Shown piece by piece: positions 53,355 through 62,283 of a stretch of DNA of 64,000 nt (within the stretch, counting starts at the first letter, position 1; the number at the start of each line of letters is the position of its first letter). The stretch is taken from NCBI RefSeq assembly GCF_004363075.1, contig NZ_SNYN01000006.1, forward strand, positions 1-64,000. Direction: 5' to 3'. The notes beneath the pieces are model-generated. The model did no database searches and was not told the DNA's origin. It was given only the letters and a program-made list of their open reading frames with translations. A program made the translations under genes and the position numbers. This stretch comes from Actinorugispora endophytica (lineage in GTDB: Bacteria > Actinomycetota > Actinomycetes > Streptosporangiales > Streptosporangiaceae).

Positions 53355-54377
53355 ATGGAACGTCGGCGGCGTCCGACACTGGAGATGGTGGCCGCTCTCG
53401 CGGGGGTCGGCAGGGGGACCGTCTCCCGGGTGATCAACGGGTCCGAGCAGGTGAGTCCGGCCACCCGCGAGGCCGTGCAGCAGGCGGTCCGGGAGCTGGG
53501 GTACGTTCCCAACCGGGCGGCCCGGACGCTGGTCACGCGGCGTACCGACACGGTGGCGCTGGTGGTGTCGGAGAGCAACCAGCGCCTCTTCTCCGACCCC
53601 TTCTTCGCGGGGATCGTGCTCGGGGTGGGGATGGCCCTGTCCGAGCGGGGCTTCCAGCTGCTGCTGGCCACCGGCCGCTCGGGCACCGAGCACGAGCGGC
53701 TCGGCGGCTACCTCGCCGGGCAGCACGTCGACGGCGTGCTGCTGCTGTCGCTGCACAGGAACGACCCGCTCCCGAAGCTGCTGTCGGAGTCGGGTGTGCC
53801 CTTCGTCTACGGCGGCCGGCCGCTCGGGATGTCCGAGGACCAGATGTCGTACGTGGACATCGACAACTTCGGCGGGGGCCGGATCGCCACCCGGAGGCTG
53901 ATCGAGACCGGCCGGCGCAAGATCGCCACCATCACCGGCCCCCAGGACATGATCGCCGGTGTGGAGCGGCTCCAGGGCTACCGCGCGGCGCTGGACGAGG
54001 TCGGCATCGAGTTCGACGAGAGCCTCGTGTTCTACGGGGACTTCAGCTACGACAGCGGCACGTCGGCCATGCGGGCCCTCCTCGAGCGCCACCCCGACCT
54101 GGACGCGGTGTTCGCCGCCTCGGACCTGATGGGCCTGGCGACGCTGCGCGTGCTGCGCGCGGCGGGGCGCACGTCTCCCGGGGACGTCGCCGTGGTCGGC
54201 TACGACGACTCGACCCTCGCCGAGCACGCGGAGCCGCCGATGACCACCGTCAACCAGCCGACCGAGCTGATGGGCCGGGAGATGGCGCGGGTGCTCATCG
54301 ACCGCATCACCGGCGACTCCGCCGAGCCCGTCCAGCTGATCCTGGACACCCACCTGGTACTGCGCGAGTCCGCCTGA
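53355..54377 (+). CDS. cebR: LacI-family cellobiose repressor
   Basis: LacI/GalR repressor of 340 residues. The helix-turn-helix (TLEMVAALAGVGRGTVSRVIN) and hinge (NRAARTLVTRRTDT) precede the sugar-binding domain. VSESNQRLFSDPFFAGIVLG, RPLGMSEDQMSYVDIDNFGG and the C-terminal MTTVNQPTELMGREMARVL match CebR/CelR. ATG 53355 follows GGGGGAAAG; an ATG at 53337 is an alternative. It should bind TGGGAGCGCTCCCA at 48186. No copy of that site was found directly before cebR, so autoregulation is not evident. Confidence 0.93.
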   Translation: MERRRRPTLEMVAALAGVGRGTVSRVINGSEQVSPATREAVQQAVRELGYVPNRAARTLVTRRTDTVALVVSESNQRLFSDPFFAGIVLGVGMALSERGFQLLLATGRSGTEHERLGGYLAGQHVDGVLLLSLHRNDPLPKLLSESGVPFVYGGRPLGMSEDQMSYVDIDNFGGGRIATRRLIETGRRKIATITGPQDMIAGVERLQGYRAALDEVGIEFDESLVFYGDFSYDSGTSAMRALLERHPDLDAVFAASDLMGLATLRVLRAAGRTSPGDVAVVGYDDSTLAEHAEPPMTTVNQPTELMGREMARVLIDRITGDSAEPVQLILDTHLVLRESA

Positions 54378-54486
54378 CCGGCCCTTCCACGGGCTCCCGC
54401 CCGGCAGGCCCCAGTGGACGCGGACTCGCCCGCTGTGCCACGCTGACCTGAAAAGAAGGCGTCGAGAACAGCGGGGGGACGGTCGG

Positions 54487-54696
54487 GTGCGGGTGGAGAC
54501 GCTCCGAGCGCGGTGCGAACTGGACGGCTGCGAATGGTGCGACCGCGCCGCCGGCCCCTGCCGCTGCTGCGGCGGCACGGGCCGGTGGCGTCCGGAGATG
54601 CCCCGCCGCGAGGCCTCGGGGGTGATCTGCTGGACCCGCGTCGAGGAGTGGTGCCGCATGTGCGCGGGCACCGGCAAGGAGCACAACCCGCTGTAG
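54487..54696 (+). CDS. Small cysteine-rich protein with DnaJ-type zinc knuckles
   Basis: A 69-residue protein with nine cysteines. CEWC, then CRCCGGTGRW, then CRMCAGTGKE: the last two match the CxxCxGxG repeats of the DnaJ central zinc domain, so it should bind one or two zinc ions. The J domain and the rest of DnaJ are absent. Such short stand-alone proteins are found in actinomycetes with no assigned role; they could bind RNA or unfolded chains. The start is GTG 54487. It follows cebR by 109 bases and seems unrelated to it. Confidence 0.7.
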   Translation: MRVETLRARCELDGCEWCDRAAGPCRCCGGTGRWRPEMPRREASGVICWTRVEEWCRMCAGTGKEHNPL

Positions 54697-54802
54697 CCCC
54701 GTCCTTCCGATCCGGTCCGGAAGAGCCGGTATGTTGCCTGGAAGGGAGCCGCGCCCGCACGGGGAGCACCGGGACGGGGCGCCGGCCGGGAGGGGTTGCT
54801 GA

Positions 54803-55483
54803 ATGCGTTGGGTCACCTATCTGTCCCCCAGCGGGGGTGAGCGGCGCCCGGGTGTCGTCGACGACGGATGCGTCTTCGGTTATCCGGGCCCCGAGAGCAT
54901 GCCCGAACTGCTCGCGGCGGGCCGGGACGCCATGGCCGACGCCTACCAGCGGGCGCTCGCGGTCCCCGTGGAGATCATCGTCGAGTTCGAGACGCGGCTG
55001 TGCGTCCCGCTGGAGCCCCGCGATCCGGTCCCCGTGCGCGGGGCCGACGCCGAGGAGCAGTCGGTCGAGCCGCACCTGGTCCACGGCACCGACGACGGCG
55101 TCGCCCTGCCCGCGGGAGAGCCGGGTCTGCTGGCCGACGTGGGCGTGGCGGCGGTCTTCGGCGGGGGAGGAGGGCACGCCGGGTACACCCTGGCCTGCCT
55201 GTGGCGCACCCTCGGCGGCGGGCGGGTCGGCCTGACCCTGGGCCCGGCCATCACCACGTGCGACGAGTTCGACGGCGCCGACCTCGTCGTCTCCGGGAGC
55301 GTCGAGGGCAAGCCGGTGGCGGAGGCGGTCCTGGACGGCGGGCTCGGCTGGTCCCGGGGGCTGGGCGGGGCCTTGGTCGGCTCCCTGCCCGCCCGGACCC
55401 GGCTGCTGGAGCCGGGCGAGGAGCTCCTCGTGGACGGCGGCCCGCTCGGCGAGTTCGAACTCCGGGTGGGCTCGGGCGCTTAG
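54803..55483 (+). CDS. Short FAH-family-like protein
   Basis: A 226-residue protein whose first 60 residues (MRWVTYLSPSGGERRPGVVDDG) match the N-terminal domain of fumarylacetoacetate hydrolase family proteins, and whose later part retains LTLGPAITTCDEF and the strand LLEPGEELLVDGG. The family is usually 270-300 residues long. The usual FYAFExH region and the three-acid metal site are not evident; instead there is a Gly-rich stretch (VAAVFGGGGGHAGYTLAC). It may be a degenerate or non-catalytic member. Palindrome copy 7 follows 21 bases after the stop. Confidence 0.6.
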   Translation: MRWVTYLSPSGGERRPGVVDDGCVFGYPGPESMPELLAAGRDAMADAYQRALAVPVEIIVEFETRLCVPLEPRDPVPVRGADAEEQSVEPHLVHGTDDGVALPAGEPGLLADVGVAAVFGGGGGHAGYTLACLWRTLGGGRVGLTLGPAITTCDEFDGADLVVSGSVEGKPVAEAVLDGGLGWSRGLGGALVGSLPARTRLLEPGEELLVDGGPLGEFELRVGSGA

Positions 55484-55504
55484 CCCGCGGTCGTACCTCC
55501 CCGC

Positions 55505-55562
55505 TGATCTTGACGTTTTCGGGGTCTCAACCACGTCCGAGACCCCGAAAAGGTCAAGATCA
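55505..55562. repeat. Intergenic palindrome, family copy 7 (type A)
   Basis: 24-base arms with one mismatch (55505-55528 and 55539-55562): core TTTTCGGGGTCTC / GAGACCCCGAAAA. Nearly identical in the arms to copy 1, 53 kb away. It lies between two convergent genes; its last three bases are the TGA stop codon of the carboxypeptidase gene on the minus strand. Confidence 0.8.
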
Positions 55563-56792
55563 CCGAGAAGAACGGGCGTCGAGGTACTCCCAATGCCAGG
55601 GCTCGAAGCCGTTCCGCGCCCAGTCGGGGTTGGTCCAGCCGTACGACGGGGCGGTGTCCAGCATCCAGGCGTGCTCCCGCGAGCCGTGCTCGTGGACGCC
55701 GCCGCACAGGTCGACGGCCAGGCCCAGGCCGTGCGCGCTGGTGCCGGGGCGGGCGGCCGTACCCGGGGGCTTCTCCCGGAAGAGCCTGACCTGCTCGTCG
55801 AACGGACGGTAGGAGTCGGTGACGCACATGGGGCGGCCGAAGCGCTCCCGGTAGGCGCCGTCCAGTTCGATGAACGCCGCGGCGGCGTCGGCGCGCAGCG
55901 CCTCACCCGGCTGGGGGAGCGGGCAGAGCGCGGACGCGGGAATCCCGCCGTTGGGATGGCGGTCGAACGGCCCGCCGGTGCACGCCGCGTCCGACGGTCC
56001 GGCGGCGTCCTCGGAGCCGTCCCCGGAGTCGTCCCCGGGGTCCGTTCCGGACGGTTCGGCGGAGTCCCAGGGGGCGCCGTGGTCGGCGTTCCCGACCGCG
56101 CTCCGGGCCCGCAGCAGGGCGCGCTCGTGCTCGGCCCCCGGTTCGGCGTCGCCCTCCCGGGCCGCGGCGAGCGCGGTGTCCAGGCCGGTCTGCTCCTCCA
56201 GGAGGGACCTCAGTTCCGACTCCTGCGCGTCCACCGCGTCCAGCGCGGTGTTCCTGGCCTCGGCCGCGTCCAGCGCGGCCGCGCCCCGCGCCTCCCGGGT
56301 GGCCCGGGCGCGCCGGCGCAGGGTCTCGCCGACCAGGCCCGCGGCGTTCGCGCGGTCCAGCCGGTCCAGCTTCCGGCCGTCGAGCAGCCGAAGGTAGCCG
56401 TCGCGCGCCAGGACCTCCTGGAGGGCGCCGCCGTCCGCCCAGGCCTGGGCGGGGCCCAGGTCGACGCCCTGGTACGCCAGGACCGCGTACCGCACGCCGC
56501 CGGAGCGGGCCTCGCCGTGCAGGTCCGCGGCCACGTCGGCCTGCTCCCGGGCCTCCTCGTACGCGTCGGCGGCCTCCTCCAGCAGCTCCCGCTGCTCCTC
56601 GTAGGCCAGGATCGCCGCGTCGGCGTCCGCGTACAGTTCGTCCAGCCTGGCGCCGACCTCGGCGAGCCTGATCCTGAGGCTCTCGACCGACACGGGCTCC
56701 CGCGCTCCCGCGCTCCCCGCGGGCGCGGCGGCCAGGCAGGCGCCCAGAACGATCGCGGCCGTACGCCGACACGCGCTGTTGCGTTGCCTCAC
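55560..56792 (-). CDS. Secreted VanY-type D,D-carboxypeptidase with coiled-coil region
   Basis: An exported protein of 410 residues. The signal peptide (TAAIVLGACLAAAPAGSAGA, about 11-30) is followed by long Ala/Glu-rich helices, probably coiled coil (about 35-215), an acidic Ser/Gly linker and a C-terminal VanY domain (about 270-405). The zinc site is visible in PGTSAHGLGLAVDLCGG (SxHxxGxAxD) and EPWHWEY. SYRPFDEQVRLF is also typical. It should trim peptidoglycan stem peptides. The Cys in the signal region is not in a lipobox context that I trust. The start is GTG 56792. The stop codon lies within palindrome copy 7. Confidence 0.9.
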   Translation of the reverse strand: MRQRNSACRRTAAIVLGACLAAAPAGSAGAREPVSVESLRIRLAEVGARLDELYADADAAILAYEEQRELLEEAADAYEEAREQADVAADLHGEARSGGVRYAVLAYQGVDLGPAQAWADGGALQEVLARDGYLRLLDGRKLDRLDRANAAGLVGETLRRRARATREARGAAALDAAEARNTALDAVDAQESELRSLLEEQTGLDTALAAAREGDAEPGAEHERALLRARSAVGNADHGAPWDSAEPSGTDPGDDSGDGSEDAAGPSDAACTGGPFDRHPNGGIPASALCPLPQPGEALRADAAAAFIELDGAYRERFGRPMCVTDSYRPFDEQVRLFREKPPGTAARPGTSAHGLGLAVDLCGGVHEHGSREHAWMLDTAPSYGWTNPDWARNGFEPWHWEYLDARSSR

Positions 56793-57207
56793 GGCCCGTT
56801 CCCCCAGCCCCCGAAAAAACGTGTGTGCGGCGTCACGATGCCACGTTGACCGGCGGCTTCCCAGTTTGCGCGAGGTGTGTTCAAAAAGTTATCAACGTGT
56901 CGGGGGAGGGCTCGTATCCTCCTCTCCACACGCAGAAGTCGCACGAGAGAGGCCCCGAGGACTAGCCCTGGGGGCGCAAAACGTATAAACCGGTCCCAGG
57001 CGACTCCGGCGGTTGGGGATAATCGGGGTATGCGGGATGTCTGGCCGGATTGGTACGCTAACGACCTCACGCACGCCGTTTCGGTTTAGCGGTGAGCGAC
57101 GCCTCTCTCCCCATGAGGTGCGTCCTGGCGGCGGCAAGATCCCCCTTCTCAATGCCGGGCCACTACACATGACATCTCAAACGGCGCTCCGTGCTGTTCG
57201 CACAGTC

Positions 57208-57223
57208 CATACGGCGCCGTATG
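57208..57223. promoter_or_regulatory. Perfect 16-base palindrome upstream of the conservon
   Basis: CATACGGCGCCGTATG, 82 bases before the preferred start of the sensor gene. It is the clearest element in the 512-base gap 56793-57304, which otherwise has no gene I can support despite several short open frames. A regulator-binding site is plausible. Confidence 0.4.
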
Positions 57224-57304
57224 CGTGATCCTGTCTGGATTCCACCCACCATGGGGTCCTTGATCCAGTGCCCGAGGCGGTGACACGAAAGGTTGCGAGG
57301 GTCC

Positions 57305-60300
57305 GTGTCGACACGAGCGACGAAAAATGGTGCTGAAGCCACCGACGAAGTGCCGGACCAGGCCGGATCGGCCGACCGGAGCGCTTCGTCGAAGCGCTCC
57401 GCCCGATGGATGACTCCCCGGAACTGGCGCGTCCGTTCCCGGCTGGTTGCGCTCGTCGTCATTCCCACCGCGGCCGTCCTGCTCCTGGGCGGCCTGCGAA
57501 TCTCAGAGAACGTCGCGACCACGCTCACGCACGAGCGCATCGAGACGATGGCGGCCCTGAGCGAGGACGTCGTGCTGCTGGCCAACGGGTTGGGCAAGGA
57601 ACGCCTGCTCACCGCGGCCTACATCGCCGACAACCCCAACCCGGAGCAGCGGTCCAACTCCCGCCAGGTAGAACTGGAGGAGCAGCAGAACATCGTCGAC
57701 CAGGCGCTCAACGACGTGCGCACCGGCGCCAACGAGTTGGGCAACCCGGGCAACGAGACCGCCAGCGGTCGGCTCGACACGATGCTGACCGACCTGGAGG
57801 CGCTGACCAGCCTGCGCGAGGAGGTCAGGAGCACCCGCATCACGATGCTCCCGGCGGTCACCAAGTACCGCCAGATCATCTCCTCGCTCATCAGCTTCAA
57901 CGAGACGATGGCCAACGACACGGACAGCACCGCGCTGCGCGAGAGCGTGCGCGCGCTGACCGCGCTGAGCAAGGCCCGTGACCACCAGTCGTACGAGTCC
58001 GCGCTGATGTTGCACTCGCTGATGCGGAACTCGATGTCGGGCGGCAGCCAGGAGGCCATCGAGACCACCCAGGCGCGCTACAGCAACGAGATCCTGAACT
58101 TCCGGGCCAGCGCGACCACCGAGCAGCGGGCGCTGTTCGACGACAACTACACCGGTCTCGAGGTCAGCCGGCTGGGCACGATGCGCCTGCGCGTCATGAT
58201 GCGCGCGGCCGAGAACCAGCCGCTGAGCGGCATCTCCTCGGGCGACGGGGCCGACGACTACCAGAACGTGGCCGACGCCGCGCTGGAGCGCATGCAGCAG
58301 GTGGAGGGCTCGATGGCCGCCTCGGTGCGCGAGGAGGCGACCGCCCTCAAGAACAGGTCGCTCACCCAGGCGATCGGCGACTCCATCATGGTGTTCGCGG
58401 TCATCATCGCGGTCTTCATCGTCACCATGCTGGTGGCCCGCTCCATGGTCACCCCGCTGCGCGCGCTGCGCGACGGAGCCATGCGCATCGCGGCCAAGGA
58501 GCTGCCGGAGTCCATCAACCGGATGCGGGAGACCAACGCGGGCCCGGGGGAGGTGCGGATCGCCCCGATCGACGTCGACTCGAGCGACGAGATCGGTGAG
58601 GTGGCCAGATCCTTCGACGAGGTCCACCGGGTCGCGCTGCGCCTGGCCTCGGACGAGGCGGCGCTGCGGAACAACGTCAACGCGATGTTCGTCAACCTGT
58701 CCCGCCGCAGCCAGACGCTGGTCGAGCGGCAGCTCCGCCTCATCGACGGCCTGGAGCAGAGCGAGCAGGACGACGAGCGCCTGGGCGACCTCTTCCAGCT
58801 CGACCACCTGGCCACCCGCATGCGCCGCAACAACGAGAACCTGCTGGTTCTGTCCGGCCAGGACAACACCCGCAAGTGGGCCCAGCCGGTCCCGCTGGTC
58901 GACGTGTTGCGCGGCGCGATCTCCGAGGTCGAGCAGTACGAGCGCGTCAACGTCCGGGCCCCCTCGCACATCTCGGTCCTGGGCCGCCCGGTCAACGACG
59001 TCATCCACCTCGTCGCCGAGCTGGTCGAGAACGCCACCGCGTTCTCCTCGCACGACACCCAGGTCTCGGTCAACGCCCGCGCCCTGGACGGCGGCGAGGT
59101 CATGGTCGAGATCACCGACTCCGGCATCGGCATGGCGCCCGAGGAGATCGACACCACGAACCAGCGGCTCGCCGAGCCGCCGGTCATCGACGTCGCGATC
59201 TCGCGCCGCATGGGCCTGTTCGTGGTCAGCCGCCTGGCCAACCGGCACGGCATCCAGGTCCGGCTGCGCGCCGCGCACAACGGTGGCATCACCGCGCTCG
59301 TGGTGCTGCCCGGGGACCTGCTGATCACCCCGGTCGACTCCACCCCGCCCGCGCTCGGCCCGTCGCGCGGCGCGGTCCCGGACACCTACGCCGAGGCCAC
59401 CGCGGCCTTCGCCTCCTCCCCGGCCCCGGCCGACCCCGCCGACAACGTGTGGCAGCGGCCCGAGAGCAACGACCGCCCCGTATGGGAGCGCGAGTCCCCC
59501 TCGTCCCTGCCCAAGCGTTCCGACCCGGCCGCGCGTCCCGAGCAGGAGCCGAGCCAGGCGCAGGAGGAGCACCCGCCGAGCGGCCAGGACCTGTGGGGCG
59601 ACACGGGATGGGCCAAGCCCGCCCCGCCCGTCGAGCAGGCCCCGCCCGCGCCGGTGGCTCCCCCGAGCGCACCACCCCGCCGGCGCAGCCCGCCCCGCCC
59701 GTCTACGGCTACGCCGAGGGGCAGGACCCGGTCGAGGACACCCGGCCGGTCGAGGAGACGCGCGCCTGGCAGGAGCCCGCGGCCCAGCCCTACTCGGGTA
59801 ACCGCAACGGGGACGGGAGCAGCGTCCCGTCCGAGCCGGAGATCCGCGAGGGCTACGGGTCCACGGCCTACCTCTCCAAGAGGTACGGAACGGGTAGCAG
59901 CCACGGCACGGTCGTCCCGCCGTCGCCGGAGAACGGCAGCGAGCCGTTGCCGATCTTCGACTCCATCGAGTCGAACTGGTTCCGCCGCCGCACGGTCAAC
60001 CCGGCGGTGACGGCGGAGGAGACCGGTCCGATCAGTGCCGTCAACGACACTGACGACGGTTTCACCCCGTTCGGCAGGGAGAGCGCGCCCGCCCCCGAAC
60101 CGCGTCCTGAGGACGAGTGGCGCTCGGAGGCGGACACCGGGTGGAAGACCGCCGCGGCGAGGGCGAACGAACCGGTCGCCGGAGGCCTCACCACCTCGGG
60201 TCTGCCCAAGCGGGTCCCCAAGGCGAACCTGGTTCCGGGCACCGCCCCGGCGCCGGAGAACTTCAAGCAGATCACCTCTCGGTCTCCCGACAAGGTCCGC

Positions 60301-60375
60301 AACCGGTTCTCCAGTTTCCAGAAGGGGGTCCGCCAGGGCCGGGACGCCTTGGGCAATCCGTCCGAGGAGAGATAG
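57305..60375 (+). CDS. cvnA: Conservon sensor ATPase (CvnA-type) with an apparent frameshift
   Basis: A nitrate-sensor-like membrane protein. One helix (about 47-62) leads to an extracellular NIT domain (about 75-340), a second helix (about 360-380), a HAMP linker and a histidine-kinase-type ATPase domain (about 545-680: LVAELVENATAFSS and EITDSGIGMAPEE). No phospho-accepting His motif is seen. Frame 2 runs intact to about 59660 and then turns into Arg/Ser-rich nonsense ending at 60010; frame 1 continues from that point with sensible sequence (TTPPAQPAPPVYGYAEGQ) to 60375. One extra C in the run of five at 59660-59664 would join them into a 1023-residue protein. GTG 57305 is preferred to TTG 57293. 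The operon order matches Streptomyces conservons. Confidence 0.85.
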
Positions 60376-60591
60376 TGTCCGATTTGGAGCTGAATGTTCC
60401 AGGAGTGTGCGGGGGTCCGGAGTCCTCCTCCGGGGCCCCCGAACGAGAAGTGGATCACGGATGAAGTATGAATTAGCATCATCTGCACTTCTCGGACATG
60501 AAACCGCAATACAGTCGTCAACGATGGACTCTTGGCTTTCGGCCGCCGCTCGGCGCGGCCGATGTGAAGGCTGGGACCGACAGGAGAGCAG

Positions 60592-60993
60592 ATGAATCAA
60601 CCGGTGAAAGAACTCAACTGGCTGATCACTGACTTCGCTAACCGCGTGCCCGACGTGGCACACGCGATCGTGGTGTCGTCGGACGGGCTGCCGTTGGCCG
60701 CCTCGGCGGGCTTCCCCACAGACCGCGCTGACCAGCTGGCGGCCATCGCCTCTGGTCTCTCCAGCCTCACACAAGGCGCGGCCAGGGTTTTCGAAGGCGG
60801 AGCGGTTGCGCAGACCGTGGTTGAGATGGAGCGAGGGCTGCTCCTTATCATGGCCATCAGCGATGGATCGTGCCTCGCGGTGCTGGCAGCCGCCGAATGC
60901 GATCTCGGTCTGGTCGGTTACGAGATGACACTGCTCGTCGAGCGTGCCGGCCGGGCCTTGACGCCGGCTGCGCGCACCACGGGCATCCACTGA
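60592..60993 (+). CDS. cvnB: Roadblock/LC7 domain protein (CvnB-type)
   Basis: A 133-residue roadblock/LC7 protein related to MglB. The whole chain is the domain: LNWLITDFANRVPDVAHAIVVSSDGLPLAAS in outline, then a helix LAAIASGLSSLTQGAARVF and strands with LLLIMAIS and LAVLAAAECDLGLVGYEM. In conservons it associates with the sensor ATPase and acts on the small GTPase. ATG follows AGGAGAG. It lies 216 bases after the sensor gene, a wider gap than usual for these operons. Confidence 0.93.
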   Translation: MNQPVKELNWLITDFANRVPDVAHAIVVSSDGLPLAASAGFPTDRADQLAAIASGLSSLTQGAARVFEGGAVAQTVVEMERGLLLIMAISDGSCLAVLAAAECDLGLVGYEMTLLVERAGRALTPAARTTGIH

Positions 60994-61016
60994 TCCACCA
61001 CCGACAGGAGGAAGTG

Positions 61017-61511
61017 GTGGCACCACCTCACGGTAGAGATGCCGGGAACCCCTCGTGGTTCGGCAACCAGCCCGTCGGCGCCTCCAGGGCGCTGGCGGAC
61101 GGTTCGGCCGACGGGGACGTTCCACGACAAGGCCAGCAGGCGGCCGACCAGCAGTGGTCGGCCAGCAACAACGCGCCGAGTTCGCTGGTGCGGCCCTACG
61201 CTGTAACCCGGGGCCGGACCAAACCGAAGACTCAGCTGCCGCTGGAGGCGCTGATCTCCACGACGGCCACGGCGCGCAACGAGTTCGGAACCCTGACTCC
61301 TGAATGTCAGGCGATCAGCGATCTGTGCCGAGAGTGGCGGTCCGTGGCGGAGATCTCCGCCCTGTGCCGGATTCCGCTCGGCGTCGCGCGGGTGCTCGTG
61401 GCGGACATGTCGGAGCAGGGCCTCGTCCAGATCAGGTCGTCGCTCAACACCGACAACCGGCCCAACGCCAACCTGCTTGAAAGGGTGCTCAGTGGACTTC
61501 GCAAGCTCTAG
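61017..61511 (+). CDS. cvnC: DUF742 protein (CvnC-type)
   Basis: A 164-residue protein with a disordered N-terminus (about 1-55) and a DUF742 winged-helix-like domain: SLVRPYAVTRGRTKP, LEALISTT, then EWRSVAEISALCRIPLGVARVLVADMSEQGL in outline. GTG 61017 has AGGAGG five bases upstream; the GTG at 61014 is too close. In conservons this is the third gene and forms a complex with the others. Its last 20 bases overlap the GTPase gene start. Confidence 0.92.
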   Translation: MAPPHGRDAGNPSWFGNQPVGASRALADGSADGDVPRQGQQAADQQWSASNNAPSSLVRPYAVTRGRTKPKTQLPLEALISTTATARNEFGTLTPECQAISDLCREWRSVAEISALCRIPLGVARVLVADMSEQGLVQIRSSLNTDNRPNANLLERVLSGLRKL

Positions 61512-62136
61512 CCCGGCCGACGAGGGCGGTGCTGTGGCGAACGCGATGACGTCGGTGAAGATCGTCGTCGCAGGGGGCTTCGGTGTCGGTAAGACGACGT
61601 TCGTGGGTTCGGTCTCCGAGATCGTGCCGTTGACCACCGAAGCGGTCATGACCAGCGCGAGCGTCGGGGTCGACGACCTCGCCAAGACGCCGGACAAGCA
61701 GACGACCACGGTCGCCATGGACTTCGGCCGCGTCTCCCTGGACTCGGACCTCATCCTCTACCTGTTCGGCACCCCCGGCCAGCACCGCTTCTGGTTCATG
61801 TGGGACGACCTGGTCAAAGGCGCCATCGGCGCCGTGGTCCTGGTCGACACCCGCCGCCTCGCCGACTGCTTCCCCGCGATCGACTACTTCGAGGAGGCGA
61901 AGCTGCCGTTCATCGTGGCGATCAACGGCTTCGACGCCTACTACCCCCACTCGGCGAACGAAGTACGCGACGCCCTCACCCTCAGTGAGGAGATCCCGAT
62001 CGTGCAGGTGGACGCCCGGGACCGGACCTCCACCAAAGCCACACTGATCCGCCTGGTCGAGCACGCCATCACCATCGGCGACGCCTCCGCGGCCGGGCAG
62101 ACCACCTCCACCGGAAGCCAGACCTCCTGGCGTTAG
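61492..62136 (+). CDS. cvnD: Small GTPase (CvnD-type)
   Basis: A Ras-like/MglA-type GTPase of about 214 residues. P loop GGFGVGKTTF, switch region ending FGTPGQHRFWFMWDD (G3), and NGFD in FIVAINGFDAYY as the G4 variant. The start at GTG 61492 follows AAAGGG by six bases; TTG 61477 and internal starts at 61534 and 61546 are alternatives. It is the fourth conservon gene, expected to switch with GTP under the roadblock protein. No P450 gene follows, unlike some Streptomyces conservons. A perfect terminator hairpin follows at once. Confidence 0.93.
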   Translation: MDFASSSPADEGGAVANAMTSVKIVVAGGFGVGKTTFVGSVSEIVPLTTEAVMTSASVGVDDLAKTPDKQTTTVAMDFGRVSLDSDLILYLFGTPGQHRFWFMWDDLVKGAIGAVVLVDTRRLADCFPAIDYFEEAKLPFIVAINGFDAYYPHSANEVRDALTLSEEIPIVQVDARDRTSTKATLIRLVEHAITIGDASAAGQTTSTGSQTSWR

Positions 62137-62137
62137 C

Positions 62138-62169
62138 GCGTGTTTCCCGGATCGATCCGGGAAACACGC
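62138..62169 (+). terminator. Terminator of the conservon
   Basis: Perfect 32-base palindrome beginning GCGTGTTTCCCGGATC and ending in its reverse complement, centred at 62153/62154 and starting one base after the GTPase stop. Confidence 0.75.
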
Positions 62170-62283
62170 CCCGGACCCGCAGGACAGCCCGAGGGGCACG
62201 GCGTACGCCGTGCCCCTGGTCTTGTCGCGGCGCCCCGGCGCGGGACGCTGGACGCGCCGCCGGTGAGCGGAGATCATGCGGGA

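Noticed and set aside
53337-54377. A second CebR operator before cebR
   Set aside because: No TGGGAGCGCTCCCA or close variant is visible between bglC and cebR.
56877-57228. Short open frames of about 70 codons in the gap before the conservon
   Set aside because: They overlap one another in different frames, lack ribosome-binding sites and show no recognisable features.
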